In this document: positions 1 through 8,190 of the stretch, one piece after another
Position numbering within the stretch: the stretch's first letter is position 1
Layout: every line of letters begins with the position of its first letter
Assembly (NCBI RefSeq): GCF_002879885.1
Contig: NZ_PNYA01000002.1
Span: forward strand, 62,001 to 126,000
Direction of reading: 5' to 3'
DNA length: 64,000 nt
From: Trinickia dabaoshanensis
GTDB taxonomy: Bacteria; Pseudomonadota; Gammaproteobacteria; Burkholderiales; Burkholderiaceae
Notes under the pieces: model-generated
What the model was told of the DNA's origin: nothing
What the model saw: the letters and a program-made list of their open reading frames with translations, nothing else
The model's database searches: none
Made by a program: the position numbers and the translations under genes

Positions 1-56
1 TGGCTCGGCGCCAGATCGTGCAGTTGCACTTGCCGCTCGCAAACGGAATGGGTCAT
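1..56 (-). CDS. 5' end of an unidentified gene of the biosynthetic operon (cut by window edge)
   Basis: An ATG at 56-54 overlaps the TGA stop of the NRPS gene (55-53) in an ATGA arrangement, and the frame stays open to the window edge. It gives 18 complete codons starting MTHSVCERQVQ. Translational coupling to the diamino-acid NRPS module suggests another member of the cluster, possibly the next assembly-line protein, a release enzyme or a tailoring enzyme. The fragment is too short to assign to a family. Confidence 0.6.
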   Translation of the reverse strand, partial: MTHSVCERQVQLHDLAPS

Positions 57-3000
57 ACGGAGGCCTCGACGGTCGACGATTCCACCAACGTCCTGATGGT
101 GGGATGCGCAAAGAGTTGATTCAGCGACAGTTGCTCGCCCAGCACCTCCCGGCACTGATTGACGAGTTCGACGGCCAACAGCGAGTGGCCGCCCAACTGG
201 AAGAAGTTGTCGTCGATCCCGACGCGCTCGACCCCGAGGATGGCGCGCCATAGATCGCTGAGCCGGTGCTCGCGCGTGTCGCGCGGGGCAACGTAGGACT
301 GGTTCGCGCCGGCCTCGAACGAGGACAGCGGCGGCAACTGTGCCCGGTCGATCTTGCCGTTGGGCAGCAAGGGCAACTCGTCCAGCACGCAGATGCCGCT
401 CGGCACCATGAAATCGGGCAACCGCTCGGCGCAGAACTGCCGCAATGCGCCGGCGCTCGGTGCGGGGCGATCGCGTGAGAGGACGTAAGCGGCGATGCCG
501 ATCTCACCCGCCCAATCGGGGCTGCCCATCACGAGGCATTGCTCGACGGCCGGATGCTGGTGCAATACCGCCTCCACTTCGCCCGCCTCGATGCGGCAGC
601 CGCGGATCTTGAGCTGAAAGTCGGTGCGGCCCAGCAGTTCGAGCGAGCCGTCCTCGCGATAGCGGCCCACGTCGCCGCTCCGGTACAACCGCGCACCCGG
701 TACGGTCGAGATCGGCGACGGCACGAAGGCGGCACGCGTGCGCGCCTCGTCCATGAAATACCCCGGCCCGACACACAGTCCGCCGATATGGATCTCGCCC
801 ACCACGCCGATCGGCGCGAGCCGCATTTCCGAATCGAGCACGTACAGTTCGGCGTTCGTGATCGGCCGGCCGATCGGCAGATAAGCCGGCGTCCCATCCG
901 GCACACCGTCCAGACACAGATGCGTCACGTCGTCGGAACACTCGGTGGGCCCGTACGCGTTCATCAATCGGGTGCCGGAGAACAACGCGAACCATCGCTC
1001 GGCGAGGCTGCGCGAGAGCGGTTCGCCGTTGCTGATCATCCAGCGCAATGCCGGAAGCTGCCGCGCCGCGGCGTTGCGCTCGGCCTCGTCGAGCAAGATC
1101 TCGAGATGCGAGGGCACCGTTTCGACGATCGTGACGTCGCGCGAGCGCAGTTCGGCGAGCAGCGGCGCGGGGTCCCAGGCATCGGTGCCCGTCAGCACTT
1201 CGGTGCGGCCGCCCACCAGCAGCGCGACGAGACATTGCCATACCGACACGTCGAACGTCTGCACCGCGATTTGCGCGACCACGTCCGTTTCCCGCAAGCC
1301 CAGATCCTCGACCTTGGCCAGCAGATGGTTGATCATGCCGCGATGCGCCACCATCGCCGCCTTGGGCTCGCCCGTGGAGCCCGACGTGAACAGCAAATAG
1401 GCGAGCGCATCGCCGTCGAAGGCGCGGCTCGCTTGCCAATCGGCCGGCAGCGCGGCCAGCGCCTCGGGCTCGAGCGTGAGCACCGGTATGCCGCCCGCCA
1501 CGGCTTCGGCCGCCCGCGTGTGCCGGACGTCGGCGAGGATGAGCGCGGGCCGCGCCTTGGCGAGCATCGTCGCGTTGCGCGTCTCGCTCTGCTCCGGATT
1601 GAACGGCACGAAGGCCGCCCCGAGCTTGAACGATGCCAACATCGCGGCGACGTAGTCCACGCCGCGCTCCATGTACAGCGCGAGGCGATCCCCAGCGGCG
1701 ACACCGGCATTCGAGCATGCATGCGCGAGCCGGTTGGCGCGCTGCGCCAACTCTCGATACGTCAGTTGCGCGTCGCGATGCCGAACCGCCACCGCATCGG
1801 GCTGTTGGGCCACGCGTGCCGCGAAGCGCTCGAGCACGCCGTCGGGCATCGCAGCCTGGCGGCCGCGGCCGGACCAATGCAGCAGCCGCGCCGTTTCCTC
1901 GGGCGTCAGCATGCGCAGTCGTCGAATCGGCTGCGCCGGGTCTTCGACGATGTCGTGCAGCAGCGTCACCAGATGGCCGGCCATGCGCTCGGCGAAATCG
2001 CCGGAGAACAGGTGGCTGTTGTATTCGATGAGCCCCGGCATATCGTCCGCGCCCTCCTCCAGCGAGAGCGTCAAGTCGAACTTCGTGAAGCTGCTCTCGC
2101 CGGCCATCGCCTCGGCGTCGAGTTCGCCTAAACGGAAATTGCGCCGCAAGGGCTGCTGCAACACGAATTCGACTTGGAACAGCGGACTGTGGCTCGCACT
2201 GCGCTCGGGCCGCAAGCGCTCGACCACCAAGTCGAACGGGACGTCCTGGTTGGCGAAGGCTGCGAGCGTCGAGCGCTTGACGTCCTGAAGGCAGTCGATA
2301 AAGCGCATGTCGGGCGTCACCCGGTTGCGCATGGCCAGCGTATTGACGAAAAAGCCGATCAACGCCTCCGTCTGGCGCGGATTGCGGTTCGCGACCGGAG
2401 AGCCGACGACGATATCGGTCACGCCGCAGTAACGCGAGAGCAGCACGTTGAATGCCGCCAGCAACAACATGTAGGGCGTTGCGCCATGCAGGCGTGCCAG
2501 CGCACGCACGCGCGCGGCGAGCGCGGCATCGAGCGCGAAACGGTGCACGCCGCCCTCGTAGCGCTGACGCGGCGGCCGTGGCCGCTCGAGCGGCAGCGGC
2601 AGCAACGCGGGGGCATCGTGCAATTGCGCCTGCCAAAAATCGAGTTGCTTGGCGATGCGCTCGTCGCCGAGCCAATGCTGCTGCCATTGGCTGTAGTCGG
2701 CGTACTGGATCGGCAACTCGGCCAGGCGCGGTACGGCACCTCGGCAATAGGCCTCGTAAGCCGCCGAGACCTCCGCGGTCAAGACGCCGAGCGACCACCC
2801 ATCCGAGACGATATGGTGCAACGTCAAAAGCAGGATGTGATCGTCGTCGGCGAGCTTCAGCAATTGGGCGCGCAGCAGCGGCCCGCGCGTGAGATCGAAC
2901 GGCCGGTCGGCCTCGTCGCGCATCGATCGCCGCGCATCGGCCAGGCTCGCTACCGGCACGACCGGCAGCGCCGTGTTGCTCACTTCCCGGCAGACCAGCA

Positions 3001-3328
3001 TCGGCTTGCCGTCGCGCTCGAGGACACTACTGCGCAGCACCGTGTGCCGCTCGAGCAGCAAGCCGATGGCGCTGCTGAGCGCTCCGGCGTCCAAGCGTCC
3101 GCGCAGCCGCAGCGCGCACGGCATGTTGTAGAGCGCGCCCGCACCCTCGATCGTTTCGTGCAGCCACAGGCGCCGCTGCGCGAGCGAGAGCGGCGCATCG
3201 GCGCCGCCGCTCGCGCGGCGCGCGATGACTGGCTGCTTGGCCGACGCCTTGCGGTTCAGCAAATTGCGCTCGAGCTCTCGTCGTTTCTCGTCCGGGCTCA
3301 TCGTCCCGAAGTATCCGGTCGTTTCCAT
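53..3328 (-). CDS. Nonribosomal peptide synthetase, one C-A-T module, probably diamino-acid specific
   Basis: About 1091 residues. The ATG at 3328 (METTGYFGT) follows an AGGAG; an upstream in-frame ATG at 3352 lacks a good ribosome site. The domains are a short N-terminal docking-like stretch (1-35), a condensation domain (about 45-460, HHIVSDGWS near 171), an adenylation domain (about 500-980, LFTSGSTGEPK, FDVSVWQ, NAYGPTE) and a carrier domain ending the protein (NFFQLGGHSLL). Reading the ten specificity positions by eye against GrsA gives D-V-W-E-I-N-A-D-D-K. This is close to the DIWELTADDK-type code known for 2,4-diaminobutyrate. With sbnA and sbnB immediately upstream, 2,3-diaminopropionate is the inferred substrate. 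There is no epimerase or thioesterase domain, so the chain must be released or extended by a later protein. The stop overlaps the next gene by ATGA. Confidence 0.9.
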   Translation of the reverse strand: METTGYFGTMSPDEKRRELERNLLNRKASAKQPVIARRASGGADAPLSLAQRRLWLHETIEGAGALYNMPCALRLRGRLDAGALSSAIGLLLERHTVLRSSVLERDGKPMLVCREVSNTALPVVPVASLADARRSMRDEADRPFDLTRGPLLRAQLLKLADDDHILLLTLHHIVSDGWSLGVLTAEVSAAYEAYCRGAVPRLAELPIQYADYSQWQQHWLGDERIAKQLDFWQAQLHDAPALLPLPLERPRPPRQRYEGGVHRFALDAALAARVRALARLHGATPYMLLLAAFNVLLSRYCGVTDIVVGSPVANRNPRQTEALIGFFVNTLAMRNRVTPDMRFIDCLQDVKRSTLAAFANQDVPFDLVVERLRPERSASHSPLFQVEFVLQQPLRRNFRLGELDAEAMAGESSFTKFDLTLSLEEGADDMPGLIEYNSHLFSGDFAERMAGHLVTLLHDIVEDPAQPIRRLRMLTPEETARLLHWSGRGRQAAMPDGVLERFAARVAQQPDAVAVRHRDAQLTYRELAQRANRLAHACSNAGVAAGDRLALYMERGVDYVAAMLASFKLGAAFVPFNPEQSETRNATMLAKARPALILADVRHTRAAEAVAGGIPVLTLEPEALAALPADWQASRAFDGDALAYLLFTSGSTGEPKAAMVAHRGMINHLLAKVEDLGLRETDVVAQIAVQTFDVSVWQCLVALLVGGRTEVLTGTDAWDPAPLLAELRSRDVTIVETVPSHLEILLDEAERNAAARQLPALRWMISNGEPLSRSLAERWFALFSGTRLMNAYGPTECSDDVTHLCLDGVPDGTPAYLPIGRPITNAELYVLDSEMRLAPIGVVGEIHIGGLCVGPGYFMDEARTRAAFVPSPISTVPGARLYRSGDVGRYREDGSLELLGRTDFQLKIRGCRIEAGEVEAVLHQHPAVEQCLVMGSPDWAGEIGIAAYVLSRDRPAPSAGALRQFCAERLPDFMVPSGICVLDELPLLPNGKIDRAQLPPLSSFEAGANQSYVAPRDTREHRLSDLWRAILGVERVGIDDNFFQLGGHSLLAVELVNQCREVLGEQLSLNQLFAHPTIRTLVESSTVEASV

Positions 3329-3407
3329 GTGTTCTCCTGCCGGCACCGGCATACCGATGAAGGGCCGGGCCGCTTGTCTGGATGTGCTTCAGTGGTCCGC
3401 GGCGCGC

Positions 3408-4442
3408 TCATGCCGGCGTACCGGCCATCGCTTGATAGGGACGCGGGAAGAAATCGCCGACGACCAGCGCGTCGCCCGGGCCGGCGGCTTCCAGAATGTC
3501 GCGGGCCACGGACAAATCGAGCACGCCCATGCCGAACGGCGAATAAATACGCGTGCGCCGCGGATCGGGCGTGATGCGCCCTTCGATGGCGTCGGCGATG
3601 CCGCCGTCGATGAAGTCGTGGTGACCGGCCTGGCGCGCCGCCACGTCGAGCGACGTATTGGCCTTCAGGCAATGGGAAACGTCATCTGCCACGTTCTGAG
3701 CGGCCAGCACGATCTCCGGCGCCAGGTCTCGCAGCGACAGGTGCAGCACCGTCGGCGCGTGCTCGAACCAGGCCGGCGCGTAATCGCCGGGCGTGACGGC
3801 CGACGTGGCGAACAGGATCATGCCGCTGCCTCGCAGCGCCGATCCGGCCTCGTGCACGGCGCCCGTCAGGCCGATCGCGGCGCACTTGTCCAGGAACAGA
3901 TGCGCGCGCTCGTCGGACAGGTCGTGCACCGCCAACTCGCCGATCCGCCATCCCAATGCGGCCAGCATGCGCACGGTGCGATAGGCGACCACGCCGCAAC
4001 CGACCACGGCGAGGCGCTCGATCCGGCCCGGCGTCGGATGCAAGCGCTGCGCGCCGACCGCCGCCGAGGCCGCGGTACGCGCGGTGCTGATGAGGCTGCC
4101 TTCGAGGCAAGCGAGCGGGTAGCCGGTGCGGCGGTCGTTGAGCACGAGCATCGCGGAGGCGCGGTCGCGGCCTTGCAAGACGTTGTCCGGAAAACTCGAC
4201 ACCCACTTGATGCCGGCAATCGGCCGTTCGTCCTCGAGCACGGCCGGCAACGCGATGATGCGATTGCGGTCGCTGTCGGCAAAGCGCAGGAAATAGCTGT
4301 CGGGGTTCAGCGCGCGGCCGTGCGCATGGTCGAGATAAACCTGCTCGACGAGTTCGAACACGCGGTGCGGATTGGCATCCAGCCACTTCTCGATATGGGC
4401 TGCCCCGATGATTTTGAGTGCGGGGGTGCTATGGGTTGTCAA
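3408..4442 (-). CDS. sbnB: 2,3-diaminopropionate biosynthesis dehydrogenase SbnB
   Basis: 344 residues of the ornithine cyclodeaminase/mu-crystallin family. SbnB oxidatively cleaves N-(1-amino-1-carboxyethyl)-L-glutamate, the product of SbnA, with NAD to give L-2,3-diaminopropionate plus 2-oxoglutarate. Family features seen are the substrate-side stretch AGIKWVSSFPDN (about residues 98-109), the Rossmann motif AVVGCGVVAYRTVR (about 146-159) and the C-terminal YSPFGMGVLD signature. The start is a TTG preceded by GGAG at suitable spacing, with no nearby in-frame ATG. It lies 27 bases after sbnA and 79 bases before the NRPS module that probably uses the product. The pairing with sbnA makes a precursor-supply role very likely, and a siderophore-type or other Dap-containing peptide is the expected use. 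Confidence 0.92.
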   Translation of the reverse strand: MTTHSTPALKIIGAAHIEKWLDANPHRVFELVEQVYLDHAHGRALNPDSYFLRFADSDRNRIIALPAVLEDERPIAGIKWVSSFPDNVLQGRDRASAMLVLNDRRTGYPLACLEGSLISTARTAASAAVGAQRLHPTPGRIERLAVVGCGVVAYRTVRMLAALGWRIGELAVHDLSDERAHLFLDKCAAIGLTGAVHEAGSALRGSGMILFATSAVTPGDYAPAWFEHAPTVLHLSLRDLAPEIVLAAQNVADDVSHCLKANTSLDVAARQAGHHDFIDGGIADAIEGRITPDPRRTRIYSPFGMGVLDLSVARDILEAAGPGDALVVGDFFPRPYQAMAGTPA

Positions 4443-4469
4443 GGTGTGCTCCGATCGGAATGAGTGTGT

Positions 4470-5462
4470 TCAGGCCGAGACGCTGGCCGATTGAGTGCGG
4501 ATGGATGGGGTGGGCGCGGCGTGCAGCGCCGGGTAGCGGCTTGCAACCCAGTCCGGGTTGTAGACCGTATCGACGTAGCGATCGCCGAGGTCGGGCGAGA
4601 TCGCGACCACGCAGGCGCCCGTCTCGATGTGCTCGGCGTACTGCCGCACGCCCGCGAGCACGGTGCCCGACGATCCGCCTAGCAGCAGCCCGCTTTGCGC
4701 GAGCTGGTGGCACGCCCGCACGGCGTCCTCCTCGCGCACCATGATCAAGTCGTCGAAACTCGCGTGGCGGCGGATCTCGGGCGGCTCGCTCGTGCCGAGG
4801 CCCGGAATGTGCCGCTTGCCGGCCGGGTGGCCGAACGTGACGGAGCCCACGCTATCGACGGCGATGATCTTGGCCGCCGGCGCGTGCCGGCGCAGGTAGC
4901 GCGAGACGCCGCCGAGCGTGCCCGTCGTGCCGGCGCCCACGAACACGTAGTCGGGTGCAGCGAATTGCTCGAGGATGGCGGGGCCCGTCCTTTGCACGTG
5001 GGCCTCGATGTTGTCGAGGTTGCCGTACTGGTTGAGCCAGACGAGATCATCGTCTTCCTCGAGCATGCTGCGGATAAGACGGATGCGACTACCGAGAAAT
5101 CCGCCGTTCTCGTCGCGCTGATTGACGACGATGAGCCTGGCGCCATAGGCCTCGATCAGCCGGGCGGTTTGCGGCGAGATGTTCGGATCGCTGATGCAGG
5201 TGAAGGGATAGCCTTTGATCGCGCACACGACACTGAGCGCGAGGCCCAAGTTGCCCGACGAGCTCTCGATCACCGCGCGGCCGGGCTTGAGGCGGCCCTT
5301 GCGCTCGAGTCCCGCGATCATCTGCAGGGCGGCCTTGATCTTGATCGAGCCGCTGACCGAAAAGCCCTCCAGCTTGACGTGCACCGCGGTCTGCGCGAGC
5401 CAGTCGCGCAGTTGCAGAAATAGGTCGTCGAACACGAGTTCGACGGGCGAGGTGATGATCAT
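4470..5462 (-). CDS. sbnA: 2,3-diaminopropionate biosynthesis synthase SbnA (PLP-dependent)
   Basis: 330 residues of the cysteine synthase/cystathionine beta-synthase fold. SbnA condenses O-phospho-L-serine with L-glutamate, giving the intermediate that SbnB cleaves to 2,3-diaminopropionate. The PLP lysine is in SGSIKIKAAL (K41), the phosphate- or substrate-binding loop is ESSSGNLGLA (about 66-75), and the glycine-rich cofactor loop is GAGTTGTLGG (about 177-186). The ATG follows AGAGGG. The gene lies 58 bases downstream of the PKS gene and 27 bases before sbnB, so it is very likely part of the same transcript. Cysteine synthase itself is a less likely reading, because the sbnB partner and the NRPS context fit the Dap pathway. 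Confidence 0.92.
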   Translation of the reverse strand: MIITSPVELVFDDLFLQLRDWLAQTAVHVKLEGFSVSGSIKIKAALQMIAGLERKGRLKPGRAVIESSSGNLGLALSVVCAIKGYPFTCISDPNISPQTARLIEAYGARLIVVNQRDENGGFLGSRIRLIRSMLEEDDDLVWLNQYGNLDNIEAHVQRTGPAILEQFAAPDYVFVGAGTTGTLGGVSRYLRRHAPAAKIIAVDSVGSVTFGHPAGKRHIPGLGTSEPPEIRRHASFDDLIMVREEDAVRACHQLAQSGLLLGGSSGTVLAGVRQYAEHIETGACVVAISPDLGDRYVDTVYNPDWVASRYPALHAAPTPSIRTQSASVSA

Positions 5463-5520
5463 CGCTACCCTCTTGGTATGGGTGGATCATTGCTGCGGCC
5501 GGATCGCGGCCGCCGCCGTT

Positions 5521-8190
5521 TCAGACCAGGCCGCCGCTGGCTTCCATTTCCTCGAGCTGCCGCTGCCGGAGCAACTCGGCCGTTCCCGCCACGGTCGGCT
5601 GGTCGAATAGGTCGTCGAGGTCGAGCGCGATGCCGAACGTCTCGCGGATCTGCGCGTTGAGCTGGGTGGCCAGCAGCGAATGGCCGCCCAGGTCGAAGAA
5701 ATCGTCGGTCGCGCCCACGTCGGCGACGCCCAGCAGTTGCGACCACATCGCCGCGAGTTCGCGTTCGAGTTCGCCGCTCGGCGCTTGGTAGGGATTGGCC
5801 AGAACGGGCCGCGGCTGCATTGACGCGCCGGCGGACGGTTGCGCCGTCGCGGGCTCGGTGTGCCGCGGTCCGGGGGCGTCGATCCAATGCCGGACCGGCT
5901 CGAACGGATAGGTCGGAACGGCCACTCGGCGCAGACCTTCGCCATGAAAGCGTGCCCAGTCGAGCGGCGCGCCCGTCTGCCACAGCGTCGCCGCCGTCGC
6001 GGCCAATTCGCGCCGATAGGCGACGGCGTTAACGGCCGGCGGCGAGCCCAGTGTCAGGGCCGACGCGGCGGGCGGGGTCGCCCACACGCCCTCGGTCATA
6101 TCGAGCAGCGTCGCGCCGCTCCGGTCGGTGGCGGCCTGCAATGCGGCGGCGAATGCCTCGTGCCGTCTCGGCGCGAGCCAATAATCGCTAGAGGCCAGCA
6201 CGCTCGGCCCGGCTTCCTCGCCATCGACAGCGCTGCGAAAGCGCGTTCCCGCGCCGGCCCAATCGAGCGCGGCCAGCGCGAGCGCCCAGTCGCCGCCGGC
6301 GCCTTCCCGGCGCGCGCGAAGCAGCCGCACCGCCGCGCTTGCATCGAGCGCGCCGCTCAGACACGCGGCGACGAATTCGCCGATTTCGTCGCACACCATC
6401 GTCTGCGACCGCAAGCCCCAGTACAGCCAGAGCGACGCCATGGCGTGCAGCGCGGCGAACGCGGCGGCCTGCGGTTCATGATCGGGCGAATGCGGATCGA
6501 GCAGCGCAGCCGGATCGATGCCGAGCGGCTGCAGCATGGACTCGAGCGTGCTTCGCACCGTGGCATGCGCGGTGTACGCGGCCCGCGTCGCGTCGAGCAG
6601 CGCCGGCCCGCCGTCGCGCAGCACGAACACCACGCCGCGCGAGGCGGCGGCAACCGCCGGCGCATAGCGCAGTTGCGCGATGGCTTCACCGCGGTCGGCC
6701 GCGGCAAGCGCGAAACGGTGGGGATAGACACTACGGCCGATGTTGGCCGTATAACATGCATCGGCCAGCCTGTCCCCGGGAATCGATTCGAGGAACTCGG
6801 CCCACTGCTGCCGTTTGCGGGCCAGCGCTTGCGGTGTCTTCGCCGACAAGGTCAACACGAGCGGCGCGCTGTCCGCCGCGGCTCGGCGCGCCGGTTCGTA
6901 CGATTCGAGCACGGCATGCGCGTTGGTTCCGCCGATGCCGAACGAGCTGACGGCCGCGCGCGCCGGCTGCCCATCGGCCGGCCACTCGCGCAGGCTATCG
7001 TTGACGACGAGCCCGCTCTCCTCCAAACGCACCTTGCGCGTGAGGCGCGTGAAATTCAGCGAAGCGGGAATCCGGCGATGATGCAGGCACAACGCGGCCT
7101 TGATCAGACCGGCCACACCGGCGGCCGAATTCAGGTGGCCGAGGTTGGTCTTCAGCGAGCCGAGGTAGCAGGCCGGATCGCCGGGGCCACGGCCATATAC
7201 TTCGGCGAGCGCGGTCAACTCGATCGGATCGCCGAGCGCGGTGCCCGTGCCATGGCATTCGACATAGCCGACCTTCCCCGCATCGAGTTCCGCGGCCGCC
7301 AGCGCGCGGCGCAATACTTCCGCCTGGCCATCGACGCTCGGCGCCGTATAGCCGACCTTGCCCGCTCCGTCGTTGTTGATCGCCGTGCCACGAATCAGCG
7401 CATAGATCGTGTCGCCGTCGCGCACGGCATCCTCGTAGCGCTTGAGCAGCACGAGCGCCACGCCCTGCCCCGCCACCACGCCGCAGGCATTCGTGTCGAA
7501 TGCGCGGCAGTGGCCGTCGGGCGAGAGGATGCCGTCGGGGCGGTACGGATAACCGGCCTGCTCGGCCGCCTGCACCGAGGCGCCGCCGGCCAGCGCCATG
7601 TCGCACTCGTACAGCAGCAAGCTGCGGCATGCGAGGTGCACCGCGACGAGCGACGTCGAACAAGCGGTATTGACGTCGAGCGCGGGCCCTTTCAGATCGA
7701 GACGGTAGGCGATCTGCGTCGCCATCGACGAATTGGCGTACAGCAGTTGCACGGGATCGCCGGCCGCCACGACCTCGGCGTTCGGCAAGATGTTGTTCAC
7801 GAAATAGCTGCTGACGTCGGCCCCGACGAACACGCCGGTTTCCACTTGCATCTGGTCCGCCGCATAGCCGCCATGCTCGAGCGCGCGGTAGGCGCCTTCG
7901 AGCAGCAAACGCTGCTGCGGATCCATGAGGCTGGCCTCGCGCGGGGCAATGCCGAAGAACTGAGCGTCGAACATCTGCCGCCCCGGCAAGCGGATACCGG
8001 CCTTCACGTAGTGCGGATCGGCGAGCAGCGCCGCGGGCACGCCTTGGGCCAACAACGCGTCGTCGCTGAAATGCTCGACGGCCTCGATCCCGTCCTCGAG
8101 CGCGTGCCAAAACTGCTCGGGCGTATCGCCGACCGGCAGCTTGCAGGACATGCCCACGATGGCGATCGCGTTTTCGATTGGCGTATTCAT
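5521..8190 (-). CDS. Type I polyketide synthase module KS-(degenerate AT)-ACP
   Basis: 889 residues. The ketosynthase (about 8-430) has its full catalytic set: C177 in DVNTACSTSL, H313 in ECHGTGTALGDP and H352 in KTNLGHLNSAAG. Residues about 515-770 align with an acyltransferase and its post-AT linker (FAALHAMASLWLYWG, then VPTYPFEPVRHWID). The nucleophile motif GHSxGE is replaced by CDEIGE (600-605), the later AFHS-type motif is absent, and the middle of the domain is shortened. An acyl carrier domain closes the protein (DLGGHSLL, S838). There is no ketoreductase, dehydratase or enoylreductase, so a beta-keto C2 extension is expected if an extender is supplied in trans. The start overlaps the NRPS stop by one base (TAATG), which implies coupled translation. 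Confidence 0.92.
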   Translation of the reverse strand: MNTPIENAIAIVGMSCKLPVGDTPEQFWHALEDGIEAVEHFSDDALLAQGVPAALLADPHYVKAGIRLPGRQMFDAQFFGIAPREASLMDPQQRLLLEGAYRALEHGGYAADQMQVETGVFVGADVSSYFVNNILPNAEVVAAGDPVQLLYANSSMATQIAYRLDLKGPALDVNTACSTSLVAVHLACRSLLLYECDMALAGGASVQAAEQAGYPYRPDGILSPDGHCRAFDTNACGVVAGQGVALVLLKRYEDAVRDGDTIYALIRGTAINNDGAGKVGYTAPSVDGQAEVLRRALAAAELDAGKVGYVECHGTGTALGDPIELTALAEVYGRGPGDPACYLGSLKTNLGHLNSAAGVAGLIKAALCLHHRRIPASLNFTRLTRKVRLEESGLVVNDSLREWPADGQPARAAVSSFGIGGTNAHAVLESYEPARRAAADSAPLVLTLSAKTPQALARKRQQWAEFLESIPGDRLADACYTANIGRSVYPHRFALAAADRGEAIAQLRYAPAVAAASRGVVFVLRDGGPALLDATRAAYTAHATVRSTLESMLQPLGIDPAALLDPHSPDHEPQAAAFAALHAMASLWLYWGLRSQTMVCDEIGEFVAACLSGALDASAAVRLLRARREGAGGDWALALAALDWAGAGTRFRSAVDGEEAGPSVLASSDYWLAPRRHEAFAAALQAATDRSGATLLDMTEGVWATPPAASALTLGSPPAVNAVAYRRELAATAATLWQTGAPLDWARFHGEGLRRVAVPTYPFEPVRHWIDAPGPRHTEPATAQPSAGASMQPRPVLANPYQAPSGELERELAAMWSQLLGVADVGATDDFFDLGGHSLLATQLNAQIRETFGIALDLDDLFDQPTVAGTAELLRQRQLEEMEASGGLV

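Noticed and set aside
2174-3574. 466-codon plus-strand open frame opposite the C domain of the first NRPS
   Set aside because: Shadow frame with no recognisable motif, and it runs across the start of the real gene.
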